Assembly: GCF_018219815.1 (NCBI RefSeq)
Contig: NZ_JADMKU010000023.1
Coordinates: 1 to 63,444, forward strand
Direction: 5' to 3'
From: Thalassovita aquimarina
Lineage (GTDB): Bacteria; Pseudomonadota; Alphaproteobacteria; Rhodobacterales; Rhodobacteraceae
Length of the DNA: 63,444 bases
The notes beneath the pieces are model-generated. The model was not told the DNA's origin. It saw only the letters and a list, made by a program, of their open reading frames with translations, and made no database searches. The position numbers and the translations under genes were made by a program. Numbering within the stretch: the stretch's first letter is position 1; each line of letters opens with the position of its first letter. This document shows positions 34,095 through 43,301 of the stretch, one piece after another.

Positions 34095-34723
34095 CAGGCG
34101 GCCTCGTCACCTTGGGCACGGCTGGTGAAGAACCGCGTCGCCATCTGTTCCAGGTCGGCCTGCACGCGCTCGCCGATGCCTTCGAACCAGCTCAGCGCGA
34201 CGGCGGCGGGGATTGCCACCGCCATCCCGGCGGCAGTGGTCAGAAGCGCCTCCCAGATGCCGCCCGCAAGGACCGACGGATCGGCCTGACCGCCGCTTGT
34301 TTCCAATGCCTGGAACGCCTCGATCATGCCAAGAACCGTGCCGAGAAGCCCGATCAGCGGCGCGATCGTCATGATCAGTTCCAGCGGGCGCAGCCCCGCG
34401 CGCAGTTGTCCCAGTTCCCGTTGCGCAACGCTGGTGATCTGTTCACGCGCCAAGGCATTAGGCAGGTCACGCCCGGATTGCAACGCCGCGACAAAGCGCA
34501 GATGCAGGTTTCGTGTGCCGGGGCGCGCGGCGCCCGGTTCTCCGGCCAGCGCGTCCCGCAGGGCGCGTTCCGCCCGCCCCTTGGCCCAGACCCCGTCCAG
34601 CGTCAGGCGCCAGATCTTCCAAAGCACGATGGCGACGGTCAGCACCGACAGCGCCGCGATCGCCCAAAGCGCCGGGCCACCGGTATCGAGAAATCCTCGC
34701 AGGGCAATCATGTCGAGGGTCAT
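34094..34723 (-). CDS. exbB: ExbB/MotA/TolQ-family proton channel protein
   Basis: A 209-residue inner-membrane protein with three helices: residues about 15-35, and the pair LELIMTIAPLIGLLGTVLGM and LLTTAAGMAVAIPAAVALSW that lines the channel. It forms the pentamer of the TonB motor. It follows cbiZ after 45 bases, the only notable gap inside the operon. Confidence 0.92.
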   Translation of the reverse strand: MTLDMIALRGFLDTGGPALWAIAALSVLTVAIVLWKIWRLTLDGVWAKGRAERALRDALAGEPGAARPGTRNLHLRFVAALQSGRDLPNALAREQITSVAQRELGQLRAGLRPLELIMTIAPLIGLLGTVLGMIEAFQALETSGGQADPSVLAGGIWEALLTTAAGMAVAIPAAVALSWFEGIGERVQADLEQMATRFFTSRAQGDEAA

Positions 34724-34768
34724 TGTTCCGTCCCCTTGGTTGCGGCACCGACCGGCATCGCATTCACG

Positions 34769-35440
34769 TCACGCATCCAGTGCCATCCCGTTCAATCGCG
34801 GTTCCATATTGGCACGCCAATCGCGCGCCCCGGCCAGCGTCGCGTCATAGACCGCCGCGCCGATCGCTTCGCCCGTTTCGGTGTGCAGCCCGGCATAGTC
34901 CTGCGCGCCGTGCGGGGCGGCGATGGCGATGCAATCGGTGCCGGTACCGGTCGCGATGCCGGTGGGCAGGGCGAGGCCGACCTCGATCACCGCCGCCGTC
35001 CGGGCCTGCGTGGCGATGCTCATCGCCTCGATCAACCCGGCCTGCGTCAGCCCGCAATCCAATTGTACCGCGATATTGATGGTTCCGAAATCGCCCGGTT
35101 TGCGCAGCACCCTGCGGCCGACACGTTCGGCGTTCGACAGGCCCACGGTGGCGACGCAATGCGCGCTGCAGCCCCCGGCGCTGGCGGTCGCCTCGGTAAA
35201 GCTGCCGACATCGCGCGAGGTCAGCAGCGCCACCGCATCCTGCGCCTGCACCCTATCCAGTTCGCCCGACAGCCAATTGCGCACATCCAGGTCGGGGGTC
35301 AGGTCGGCATTGCGCACCTCGCGCCAAAGGATGCGGCGGGCGGAAGCGAAACCGGGGCGGTTGAGGCTCCAGCTCAGCACCTGATGCTCGGCCCCCAGGT
35401 CGAATTCGAGCCAGGGGCGGGTCAGCGTGACGCGCGTCAT
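34769..35440 (-). CDS. cbiZ: Adenosylcobinamide amidohydrolase CbiZ
   Basis: A 223-residue enzyme that cuts the aminopropanol arm from adenosylcobinamide or pseudocobalamin to give adenosylcobyric acid, so that foreign corrinoids can be rebuilt. Conserved segments are TASAGGCSAHCVATVGLSNA and GTGTDCIAIAAP, followed by YAGLHTETGEAIG. It overlaps btuD by four bases. CbiZ is archaeal in origin and known from Rhodobacter sphaeroides, so lateral gain in an ancestor is likely. Confidence 0.92.
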   Translation of the reverse strand: MTRVTLTRPWLEFDLGAEHQVLSWSLNRPGFASARRILWREVRNADLTPDLDVRNWLSGELDRVQAQDAVALLTSRDVGSFTEATASAGGCSAHCVATVGLSNAERVGRRVLRKPGDFGTINIAVQLDCGLTQAGLIEAMSIATQARTAAVIEVGLALPTGIATGTGTDCIAIAAPHGAQDYAGLHTETGEAIGAAVYDATLAGARDWRANMEPRLNGMALDA

Positions 35441-36207
35441 TCAAGCACCTCCAGCGGTTGGAACACCGGGCCCTGGTCGGTGTGTTCGAACCAGGCGGTG
35501 ATTCCGAAAACGTCGCGGATCAGGCTGGGGGTCAGCACCGTGTCCGGTGCGCCATCGGCCACGATGCCGCCCGCGTCCAGAACGATCAGCCGCGTGCAAT
35601 GGCGCGCCGCCAGCCCCAGATCGTGCAGCGACACGATGACCGAACGGCCCGCTTCGGCCAGCCGGGCGAAACTTTGCATGGTGGCGATCTGATGCGCCGG
35701 ATCGAGCCCGGCAATCGGTTCGTCCGCCAACAGCAGCGGCGTGTCCTGCGCCATCGCGCGGGCCAGCAGCGCGCGCGCCTGTTCGCCGCCGGACAGGCGG
35801 GTGGCGGTGCGTTGGCGGAAGGCTTCCAGCCCCATCTCTTTCAGCGCGTGGTACACCGCCAGCCGGTCGGTTTCGGAAGCGCGCTGGCGCGGGCCCAGAT
35901 GCGGAATACGCCCCAGCATCACCAGCGTTTCAACCGTCACCGGCCAGGCGATTTCGCGCGCCTGCGGCATCCATGCCGCCCTGCGGCTGCGATCCTGCGG
36001 CGGCAGATCGGCAAGGCTGGATCGCCCCTGATACGGGATCAGGCCGAGACAGGCGCGCATCAACGTGGTCTTGCCCGCGCCGTTGGCCCCGATCAATCCG
36101 ATCAGTTCGCGCCGCCCCACCTCGAAGGACAACTCCGACAGAACCGGGCGCCCGCGCAGGGTCACGCTGAGTTCGGACACGGCAAGAAGAGTTTCATCGC
36201 CGGTCAT
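35437..36207 (-). CDS. btuD: Cobalamin/corrinoid ABC transporter ATPase
   Basis: A 256-residue ABC ATPase with Walker A GANGAGKTTLM, signature LSGGEQARALLARA, Walker B PLLLADEPIAGLD and H-loop VSLHDLGLA. It overlaps btuC and cbiZ by four bases each. Its family (FecE/BtuD) is shared by iron-siderophore importers; the riboswitch, btuB and cbiZ assign it to corrinoids. Confidence 0.92.
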   Translation of the reverse strand: MTGDETLLAVSELSVTLRGRPVLSELSFEVGRRELIGLIGANGAGKTTLMRACLGLIPYQGRSSLADLPPQDRSRRAAWMPQAREIAWPVTVETLVMLGRIPHLGPRQRASETDRLAVYHALKEMGLEAFRQRTATRLSGGEQARALLARAMAQDTPLLLADEPIAGLDPAHQIATMQSFARLAEAGRSVIVSLHDLGLAARHCTRLIVLDAGGIVADGAPDTVLTPSLIRDVFGITAWFEHTDQGPVFQPLEVLE

Positions 36208-37193
36208 AGCCCTTCCCTCCGTGTCCGGTAGATCATGTGCAGGAACAGCGGCGCACCGACCAGCGCGGTCAGCACGCCGAGCTTCAGGTCCTTCGACGGC
36301 ACCACGATCCGCACCGCGATGTCGGCGGCCAGAACCATCGCCGCGCCACCCAGTGCCGATGCCCCAAGCAAGCGACCGGGACGGGCATCCACCCAGCGGC
36401 GCAGGATGTGCGGCACCACCAGCCCGACGAAGCCGATGCTACCGGCCACGGCGGTCGAGGCACCGATGACGCAGGCGGTGCCGAAGACCAGCGTCAGCCG
36501 CAGCCGGGACAGGCCGATGCCCATCGCCGCAGCGCTGTCTTCGCCCAGCGTCAGCGCGTCCAGACCGCGCCGCAGGCTGGCCAGCAGGACCGCGCCCAGC
36601 AGGGCGAAGGGCAGCGCGATCCAGACATGGGTCATCGACCGGTCGGCCAGCGACCCCATCATCCAGAACACGATTTCATTGGCCGCGAACGGGTTGGGCG
36701 ACAGGTTCAGCACCAACGAAATCAGCGCCCCGGTCAGCGATGAAATGGCGATCCCGGCAAGGATCAGCGTCAGCGACGTGCCGCGCGGCCCGGCCAGCGC
36801 CAGCACCACAAAGACGCCCGCCAGCGCCCCGGCCAGCGCCGCCAGCGGCAGGCCAAGCGCGAAACCGGCGGCAAATCCGGTCTGGATCGCCAGAACCGCG
36901 CCCAGGGCCGCCGATCCCGACACCCCGATCAGCCCGGGATCGGCCAGCGGGTTGCGCAGATAGCCCTGCATCGCCGCCCCCGCCAGCCCGAGGCTGCCAC
37001 CGACCAGCAGCGCCAGCAGCGCGCGCGGCAGGCGGATTTCGCGCATCACCAATGTAAGCGGCCCGCCGTCACCGGCGATCAGAGAGCGCAGGCTCTCCAT
37101 CGGGCCGATCTGCGCGGGACCGATCACCAGAGACACCGTGAACAGGACCAGAACGGCCAGGATCAGGCCGGAAAAAAAAACCCGCCCGCGCAT
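36204..37193 (-). CDS. btuC: Cobalamin/corrinoid ABC transporter permease
   Basis: A 329-residue FecCD/BtuC-family permease with about ten helices. Family segments are IRLPRALLALLVGGSLGLAG, MQGYLRNPLADPGLIGVSG and GFVGLVVPHILRRWV. The start at 37193 shares one base with the stop of btuF (TAATG). A run of nine As in the plus strand (37172-37180) codes for the N-terminal FF region and would be prone to slippage. Confidence 0.92.
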   Translation of the reverse strand: MRGRVFFSGLILAVLVLFTVSLVIGPAQIGPMESLRSLIAGDGGPLTLVMREIRLPRALLALLVGGSLGLAGAAMQGYLRNPLADPGLIGVSGSAALGAVLAIQTGFAAGFALGLPLAALAGALAGVFVVLALAGPRGTSLTLILAGIAISSLTGALISLVLNLSPNPFAANEIVFWMMGSLADRSMTHVWIALPFALLGAVLLASLRRGLDALTLGEDSAAAMGIGLSRLRLTLVFGTACVIGASTAVAGSIGFVGLVVPHILRRWVDARPGRLLGASALGGAAMVLAADIAVRIVVPSKDLKLGVLTALVGAPLFLHMIYRTRREGL

Positions 37194-38044
37194 TATTGCC
37201 CCTCCTGTTCGATACGGCGGCGCAGCGCGGCGATGTCTTCGATCGCGCGCAGCACATAGGGCGTGCCGCACAGCCAGTCGTGATCGGCGATCCGGGTTCC
37301 CGGCAGGGTGTGGCGCAGGGTTTCGACCACCGGGTGGTCGAGAATTTCCTCGGACCGGGACGCCCCGGGATAGGGGGTACCGGTGACCAGCGCCTCGGGC
37401 GCGGCCAACGCCAATACCTCCAGCGGCATCACGCCGCCCGAACTCAGACCGGCTTCGGACGCGACATTCGCCAATCCGGCGGCCAGCAGGATTTGCCCAG
37501 ACAGGGTGCGGTCGCCGGTGGTATAGCCGTTGGCGTGGTAAATCGCGGTGCGTGGGCGGCGAGTGACCTCGGCCTGCAGGTCGGCCAGCCGGGTATCGAA
37601 ATCGCGCAGCATCGCGGCGGCCCGTTCCTGTTGCCGCAGCGCCGCCCCCATTTCGGTGATCCGGGCGCGCACATCGTCGAGCGAATAGGCCGGATCGAAT
37701 ACCGCAACGGGAATGCCCAGCCGTTTCAGCATCGATACCGTGGCCCGGTCCGAATAGCGCCCGGCAAGCACCAGACCGGGGTCGAGCAGATAAATCTCTT
37801 CCGCCAATTCATGGTTCTTGTGGTAGCCCCTGGCGTCTTCCGCCATTGCCGAACTGCGCGGATCATAGGCCAGATGCGAAACGGAAAGAAGCTGGCCGTC
37901 CCCGGCCAGCATCATCGCAAGCTGATCCGTGCACAGGTTCAAAGACACGACACGGGCGGGCCGGGCCGGGTCTTCGCCCGCCACGGCCATGGCCCCCGCC
38001 AGCAAAAGGGCGGGGACAAGGGATATCAGCCTAGAACTCCGCAC
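37193..38044 (-). CDS. btuF: Periplasmic cobalamin-binding protein BtuF
   Basis: A 283-residue helical-backbone binding protein. A GTG at 38044 gives a clean signal peptide (LISLVPALLLAGAMAVA) and overlaps the end of btuB by 14 bases; the only upstream ATG, at 38122, would add 26 residues overlapping btuB and is rejected. The mature protein starts with ARVVSLNLCTDQLAMMLAG, typical of the family, and a middle segment DDVRARITEMGAAL precedes the linking helix. Confidence 0.85.
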   Translation of the reverse strand: MRSSRLISLVPALLLAGAMAVAGEDPARPARVVSLNLCTDQLAMMLAGDGQLLSVSHLAYDPRSSAMAEDARGYHKNHELAEEIYLLDPGLVLAGRYSDRATVSMLKRLGIPVAVFDPAYSLDDVRARITEMGAALRQQERAAAMLRDFDTRLADLQAEVTRRPRTAIYHANGYTTGDRTLSGQILLAAGLANVASEAGLSSGGVMPLEVLALAAPEALVTGTPYPGASRSEEILDHPVVETLRHTLPGTRIADHDWLCGTPYVLRAIEDIAALRRRIEQEGQ

Positions 38045-39848
38045 GAAGCCCGAATGCGAAGCTGCGGCCCGGCATGTTGTAACCGCCCGCGGTTTCGTAG
38101 TCTTCGTCGAGCGCGTTTTCAATCCGCAGATAGGCCTTGGCGGTATCGGTCACGTCATAGCTGGCCGACAGGTTCACCAGCGTGTAATCGCCCACCTTGT
38201 GACCTGCGGGCGCATAGGGGCTTGGCACGATGTCGGCGGTGCGCTGCAACTCGAGGCTGCCCGAAGCGCGGTTCCCGATTGCGGCTTCGACGCCCAGCAC
38301 CAGATCATGGCGCGGCACCCGAGTCAGCCGCTCGCCGCTGTTGCGTGCGTCGGTGTAGGTGTAGTTGCCGTAAACCGAAACGCGGTCATTCAGGTCGTAT
38401 TGACCGGCCAGCTCCACGCCCTTGCTGACCGTGGTGCCCGGCACTTGGGCATAGCAGCCCCAGCCGCTGCTGCAAGCGGTGGAGGTGCCGTCGAATTCGA
38501 TCAGGTCATCGACCTCGGTGTAGAAGGCGGTGACCTTGAGCATCCCCATTCCGCCGAAATCGTGTTCGACGCCCAGCTCGGCATTGCGACTTTGTTCCGG
38601 CTGCAGGGCCGAATTGCCGTAGGGGCTGAAAAGTTCGTAAAGCGACGGCGCGCGGAACCCGGTGCCGATGACGGCGCGCAGGGTGGTGGCGTCGGTCACC
38701 CGCCAGACCCCGGCTACACGCCCCCCGAAATTGTCGCCGAAGATGGAATGATCATCGTAGCGGGCGGTCAGCGACAGGTCGACGTTCCCCGCCGGGGCCA
38801 GCTGCAGTTCGGCGAAGGCCGAATTGGTGTCATATGCACCGCTATCGGTATCGGTGGCGAAGCTTTCCTCGGTCCGGTCGAGGCCGAAATTCAACGTCGC
38901 GCCATTGTTCAGGTCGGCATTGGCCAGATAGGAGAACTGTTTCCGGTCTCCGTCGAACATCGTCGTCCAGCCGCCCGGGTCACGCCGTTCGGAGGTGAAT
39001 TTGGAAAAGCTCAGCGTGTGTTTGACAGCGCCGGTCGCCAGTTCGGCAAAGACGCGCGCGCCCGTCTGATCGGTAAAGTTTTCACCGCTGTTGTCGGTGG
39101 GAGAGCGGTCGATTTCGGCCTCGGCGTCGCGCCACAGGGCCGAGCCGCCGAGGGTCAGAACGTCGCTGACCTCGTGCCGTGCCGACAGGGTCAGCATGTG
39201 CTGTTCGAACCCGTCCTTTTCACTGTCGCCGGACCGCGCCGAAATACCTTCGGAGGTGACGGCGGAATAGGTCAGGGCAACCTCGCCCCGGTCGGATTTC
39301 TGCGCCAGGCTCAGGCTGCCGGTATAGGTGCCGAAGCTGCCCGCTTCCAGCGCGGTGCTGCCCGAAAAGCCCAGTTCCTGCGCGCGCGGAGTGGTGATAT
39401 CGATCACGCCGCCGATCGCTTCGGACCCGTAAAGCGCCGATTGCGACCCTTTCAGAACCTCGATCCGGCCCAACGCCCCGGTGGTGAAGCCGCCGAAATC
39501 GAAACTGGTCTGGGTGCCGGACGGGTCGGTCACGTCGATCCCGTCGATCCGCACCCCGATATAGCTGTTGTTGAAGCCCCGGATGCGTAGATTGGTGGTG
39601 CTGCCAAGACCGCCATTGGCCGACAGGCTGACCCCCGGCACCCGGGTCAGCGCCCGGGCCAGCGAACTCGATTTATCAAGGTCTTCGGCGTCCACGACAT
39701 CGACGCTGGCGCCACTACGCGACAGCGGCAATGGTGTCAGGTTGCCCGATACGGTGATTTCACCGAGATCATAGGTATCTTCGGACAGGGCCGGGGTGGA
39801 TAGAAGCGCGAAACCGGCCACCGAGGCCAAAAGCATAGAGCGGGTCAT
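38031..39848 (-). CDS. btuB: TonB-dependent outer-membrane cobalamin receptor BtuB
   Basis: A 605-residue receptor. A signal peptide (cleavage near STPALS) precedes the TonB box region (DLGEITVSGN), a plug domain (residues about 35-150, with LRIRGFNNSYIGVRIDGID and VLKGSQSALYGSEAIGGVID) and a 22-strand barrel ending in Phe (RSFAFGLRAEF). GAGGGA lies before the start. It is the first gene of the operon under the cobalamin riboswitch. Confidence 0.95.
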   Translation of the reverse strand: MTRSMLLASVAGFALLSTPALSEDTYDLGEITVSGNLTPLPLSRSGASVDVVDAEDLDKSSSLARALTRVPGVSLSANGGLGSTTNLRIRGFNNSYIGVRIDGIDVTDPSGTQTSFDFGGFTTGALGRIEVLKGSQSALYGSEAIGGVIDITTPRAQELGFSGSTALEAGSFGTYTGSLSLAQKSDRGEVALTYSAVTSEGISARSGDSEKDGFEQHMLTLSARHEVSDVLTLGGSALWRDAEAEIDRSPTDNSGENFTDQTGARVFAELATGAVKHTLSFSKFTSERRDPGGWTTMFDGDRKQFSYLANADLNNGATLNFGLDRTEESFATDTDSGAYDTNSAFAELQLAPAGNVDLSLTARYDDHSIFGDNFGGRVAGVWRVTDATTLRAVIGTGFRAPSLYELFSPYGNSALQPEQSRNAELGVEHDFGGMGMLKVTAFYTEVDDLIEFDGTSTACSSGWGCYAQVPGTTVSKGVELAGQYDLNDRVSVYGNYTYTDARNSGERLTRVPRHDLVLGVEAAIGNRASGSLELQRTADIVPSPYAPAGHKVGDYTLVNLSASYDVTDTAKAYLRIENALDEDYETAGGYNMPGRSFAFGLRAEF

Positions 39849-39989
39849 TTCAAGTCCCTCATGGACGGCCCTGCGGGCCGGTCGTTCTTGTCATGTCCTT
39901 GGGGGAACGCTTGTCCTCCGCAGACGGTGGACACCACGACGGAAGGATTCCGCAGCCCATGACGCCCCTCGCGCACGGACAGGGTGTTG
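39849..39989 (-). promoter_or_regulatory. Leader between riboswitch and btuB (expression platform)
   Basis: These 141 bases hold a hairpin CGGCCC-gca-GGGCCG near the btuB ribosome site and no T-run that would signal a terminator, so control is probably at translation start. Confidence 0.5.
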
Positions 39990-40178
39990 GCTTCGGCAGG
40001 TCTCCTGACTTGCGGGTCTCGGTTCAGCCGGGCCTTCCCGCCGTGTTTTGCACAGCAGTGGCATTTGCCGGCTTCACTCGCCGCTCACAGTTGCGGGGGC
40101 AGTCGCGGAATTGGCGCCTGTTGGCTACACCTCACCACGTTCCCTATTATCCGGGCGACTCATTGCCCAGACCGAAGC
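39990..40178 (-). promoter_or_regulatory. Cobalamin riboswitch
   Basis: All core elements are present in order on the minus strand. P1 is GCTTCGG (40178-40172) with CCGAAGC (39996-39990). Inside are GGGAACGTGGTGAGG, CTGCCCCCGCAACTGT, the B12-responsive GCCACTG, CGGGAAGG and the B12 box AAGTCAGGAGACCTGCC. When adenosylcobalamin is plentiful it should reduce expression of the whole btuB-tonB operon. Confidence 0.96.
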
Positions 40179-40184
40179 GGGGTC

Positions 40185-40213
40185 CAATTAATCATGGCCA
40201 GCGACGTTGTAAA
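40185..40213 (-). promoter_or_regulatory. Possible promoter of the corrinoid operon
   Basis: On the minus strand TTTACA (40213-40208) and TAATTG (40190-40185) are 17 bases apart. Transcription would begin near 40178, exactly at P1 of the riboswitch. The -10 match is poor. Confidence 0.4.
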
Positions 40214-40232
40214 GCGCGCCGACGGATAGAAA

Positions 40233-40259
40233 GACCCCCCGCCCTGAGGGCGGGGGGTC
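40233..40259 (-). terminator. Terminator after the SPOR-domain gene
   Basis: A 12-bp perfect stem (GACCCCCCGCCC with GGGCGGGGGGTC, loop TGA) is followed on the minus strand by TTTCTAT. It isolates the gene from the corrinoid operon. Confidence 0.88.
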
Positions 40260-40282
40260 GCGGGAACTTTGTTCGTGTCACG

Positions 40283-41617
40283 TCAGCGGCGCAGGAATGC
40301 GTCCGCGAATCCGGCCTTGCGAACGGTGCCGAGCGCCTGCTGCGCACCGGACGCCGACGGGAAAGGACCGGCCACCACGACCTGATAGGGTTTGCCCTTG
40401 CGCTTCGTGGTCCAGACCCGCACAGGCAACCCGGCGCCTTTCAGACGCAGCGCGGTATTGCGGGCATTGTCCGGCACTCCGAAGGTGCCGACCTGCACGT
40501 AGGTTCGGCCATTGGCCTGCTCCGTCCGGGCCGTCTTCGCCGCCGGGGCCGATCTGACCGGCGCCCGCGATTTCGTCGACATCACCCCTTGGGTCTTCTT
40601 CTCGGCCTTGACGCGCTCGGCCGCGGCGACCGTTCTGACCTGCGTGGTCAGGTCGGTGAAGGGATAGCGAAGGTTCGGATGCTGACGGGTCACGTCGCGG
40701 CCGCTGGTCCGGTCGATCAACTGGCGCGGCACGGTCCGGGTCCACACCAGATCCATCTGCGCCATGCCACGGGCGTCCCGGCCACCCCGATAGGGATTGA
40801 GCCGGTCGTCGTCCCAGACCGGTCGATAGCCCTCGGGGATTGGATTGGCATCCCGGACGTGGACCGGGTTGTCATAGACGCGGCCCAGCATGATCCGGGA
40901 TTTGGCGGAGGCACTGACGGCCACCGGCCTTGCCGACACGGGGCGCGCGGCAGGGGCGGCCGCCGGAAAAGAGGGGGCGACGCGACCCTGCCCGGTGCCG
41001 CGGGTGGCGCTGAACGGCGATTCCGCCTGCGGGCCACAGCGCAGCCCGGAACCGGTCATGTATTTCCGACCGATTTCAGAAATGTTCCGACAAGTGGTTG
41101 CAGCGGGGGCCGGGGCCGGGTTCGCCGCCGGACGGGCTTGCGGCGCAGGCCGCACCGGCTTGATCATCTTGGGCGGCGTGAAGATCGACGCGATGGTCGT
41201 CATCGGTTTGCGGGTTGTTCGCGGCTTCGAAGCCGGTTCGGTTTGCCGAACCACTTTCACCCGTTTTTTAACCGGCTGCGACGCGGCCGTCACCTTTTCC
41301 GCAGCAGCCGGTTGCGTCGGCTGGGCGGGTTTGTCGGCGATCACCGGCAGGTTCTTCGCTGCGGGCTTGGCGAATGTCGGCTGGGCATCGCAAATATGCT
41401 TGCGCCCGCGGGTCACCCGCGGCACCCAGGTGACGTTGCCGTCGATACCCGCACGGATGTAAACGCAGCCGCGGCTGTCGACGTAATGCTGCCCCTTGTA
41501 ACTGGCCGGAGGGAATTCCGCCGGTTCATCGGCATTGCGCAGGGTGGCTGTTTGACCGGCCCCTGCCGCCGCGCAGGCGAGGAAAGCGGCGCTGGCGAAA
41601 ACTCTGGTAAATTTCAT
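40283..41617 (-). CDS. SPOR-domain protein, exported
   Basis: A 444-residue protein. A signal peptide (cleavage near AAAGAG) is followed by a short Cys-containing N-terminal domain (VDSRGCVYIRAGIDGNVTW and later HICDAQP), a long Pro/Ala-rich linker, and a C-terminal SPOR domain (TYVQVGTFGVPDNARNTALR then VVAGPFPSASGAQQALGTVR). SPOR domains bind denuded peptidoglycan at the division site. This two-domain form with the N-terminal RGC motif is typical of Rhodobacterales. It is 68 bases after upp, but probably has its own promoter. Confidence 0.87.
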   Translation of the reverse strand: MKFTRVFASAAFLACAAAGAGQTATLRNADEPAEFPPASYKGQHYVDSRGCVYIRAGIDGNVTWVPRVTRGRKHICDAQPTFAKPAAKNLPVIADKPAQPTQPAAAEKVTAASQPVKKRVKVVRQTEPASKPRTTRKPMTTIASIFTPPKMIKPVRPAPQARPAANPAPAPAATTCRNISEIGRKYMTGSGLRCGPQAESPFSATRGTGQGRVAPSFPAAAPAARPVSARPVAVSASAKSRIMLGRVYDNPVHVRDANPIPEGYRPVWDDDRLNPYRGGRDARGMAQMDLVWTRTVPRQLIDRTSGRDVTRQHPNLRYPFTDLTTQVRTVAAAERVKAEKKTQGVMSTKSRAPVRSAPAAKTARTEQANGRTYVQVGTFGVPDNARNTALRLKGAGLPVRVWTTKRKGKPYQVVVAGPFPSASGAQQALGTVRKAGFADAFLRR

Positions 41618-41657
41618 TTGTGCCCCCACACGAAATGTGAGGACACTGTGCACGAAT

Positions 41658-41681
41658 TGATTCGACGAGTAAAGCGAATCA
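41658..41681. repeat. Inverted repeat between upp and the SPOR gene
   Basis: TGATTCG (41658-41664) and CGAATCA (41675-41681) are perfect arms 10 bases apart, directly after the upp stop codon and 41 bases before the SPOR start. No T-run follows, so it is either a weak terminator or an operator. Confidence 0.4.
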
Positions 41682-41685
41682 CAGC

Positions 41686-42318
41686 CTATTTTGTGCCGAA
41701 CATGCGGTCACCCGCATCCCCTAGTCCCGGAACAATATAGCCTTTGTCGTTCAGCTTCTCGTCGACGGCGGCGGTAATGATCGGCACATCCGGGTGTGCT
41801 TCCTTCATCCGCGCCACCCCTTCGGGAGCCGCCAGAAGGCACATGAAACGGATATTTGTAGCGCCCGCTTCCTTCAGCAGATCGATCGCGGCGGCCGAAC
41901 TGTTGCCGGTGGCCAGCATCGGGTCAACGACGATGACCAGCCGGTCGTCGAGCCCTTCGGGAACCTTGAAGTAGTACCGCACCGGCTTCAGCGTTTCCTC
42001 GTCGCGGTAAAGCCCGACGAAACCGACCCGGGCCGAGGGGATCAATTCCATCACCCCGTCCAGCAGGCCGTTGCCTGCGCGCAGGATCGAAATCAGGGCC
42101 AGCTTCTTGCCCTTCAGAACCGGGGCTTCCATTTCCTGCATCGGGGTTTCAATGGCGCGCGTCGTCAGCTCCATATCGCGGGTGACCTCATAGGCCAGCA
42201 GCAGGCTGATTTCGCGCAGCAGGTGGCGGAATTCCCCGGTCGAGGCGTTTTTGTCGCGCATCAGGGTCAGTTTGTGCTGTACCAGCGGGTGGTCGACGAT
42301 GGTCAGGTGATTGGTCAT
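41686..42318 (-). CDS. upp: Uracil phosphoribosyltransferase
   Basis: A 210-residue enzyme that turns uracil and PRPP into UMP. The PRPP loop [20 protein letters not shown] and the uracil-binding C-terminal [14 protein letters not shown] are both present. It overlaps add by four bases and is the last gene of the salvage operon. Confidence 0.97.
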   Translation of the reverse strand: MTNHLTIVDHPLVQHKLTLMRDKNASTGEFRHLLREISLLLAYEVTRDMELTTRAIETPMQEMEAPVLKGKKLALISILRAGNGLLDGVMELIPSARVGFVGLYRDEETLKPVRYYFKVPEGLDDRLVIVVDPMLATGNSSAAAIDLLKEAGATNIRFMCLLAAPEGVARMKEAHPDVPIITAAVDEKLNDKGYIVPGLGDAGDRMFGTK

Positions 42319-43301
42319 GCTCGCTCCAGTCTTTCCTTGATGCGATTTCGTGTGTCATCGTCACAAAAGGCCGCTTCGATGGCAACTCTATTCAGTTCCG
42401 CGAAGTCCTCCGCGCCCCAGCCGAAGGCGCGTTCCAGTGCTTCGTATTCGCGGGTCATGGTGGTGTTGAAAAAGGGCGGATCGTCGGTCGATACCGTCAC
42501 CTTGACGCCGGCATCGCGCAGCTTGGCGATGGGATGGGCCCCAATGCCAGGATAGAGCCCCAGAACCACGTTCGATCCCGGACAGACCTCGAGCACGATT
42601 TCCCGTTCGGCCAGGATGTCGACCAGGGCCGGGTCCTCGATGGCGCGCACCCCGTGGCCGATCCGTTCCACCCGCAGGTCCTCGACCGCCTGCCGCACCG
42701 AGGCGGGGCCTGCGAATTCGCCGGCATGGGTGGTCAGCCGCAGCCCCGCTTCGCGGGCGCAATCGAAGGCCCAGGCGAAATCGCCCTGCCTGCCCATGCC
42801 TTCGTTGCCGCCCATGCCGAAGCCGGTGATCCAGTCGCCGGCGGTTTCGGCGGCGCAGATCGCCGTCTGCTTGGCCTTGTCCGGGCCAAAATGGCGGATG
42901 CAGGTGACGATGCCGCGCAGGGTGATGCCCATTTGCGTTTCGGCCGCGTCAGCGGCTTCCTGCATCGCGTGCAGGTATTCCTTCCAGGCCGTCACGTCAC
43001 GGCCGCCGCAGAATTCTGGGCTGAGGAAGCTTTCGGCATAGACGACGCCGTTTTCGGCACATTGTTCCAGCACGGCCAGCGTCAGGCGGCGGTAGTCGTC
43101 GGGCGTTTTCAACACCTGCGTCGCGGCTTCGTAAACCTGCAGGAAATGGGGGAAATCGCGGAAGGTGTAATTGCCCCGCTCGTCGAACACCCCCGTCAGG
43201 TCAATGCTCTTTTCCTGCGCCAAGCCGCGGACGAAAGCAGGCGGCGCCGCACCTTCCAGGTGCATGTGCAGCTCGACCTTGGGAAAATCCTTCCAACTCA
43301 T
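42315..43301 (-). CDS. add: Adenosine deaminase
   Basis: A 328-residue metallo-hydrolase that converts adenosine and deoxyadenosine to inosine forms. Zinc and catalytic residues appear in [26 protein letters not shown] and [11 protein letters not shown]. It overlaps deoB and upp by four bases each. Confidence 0.95.
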   Translation of the reverse strand: MSWKDFPKVELHMHLEGAAPPAFVRGLAQEKSIDLTGVFDERGNYTFRDFPHFLQVYEAATQVLKTPDDYRRLTLAVLEQCAENGVVYAESFLSPEFCGGRDVTAWKEYLHAMQEAADAAETQMGITLRGIVTCIRHFGPDKAKQTAICAAETAGDWITGFGMGGNEGMGRQGDFAWAFDCAREAGLRLTTHAGEFAGPASVRQAVEDLRVERIGHGVRAIEDPALVDILAEREIVLEVCPGSNVVLGLYPGIGAHPIAKLRDAGVKVTVSTDDPPFFNTTMTREYEALERAFGWGAEDFAELNRVAIEAAFCDDDTRNRIKERLERA

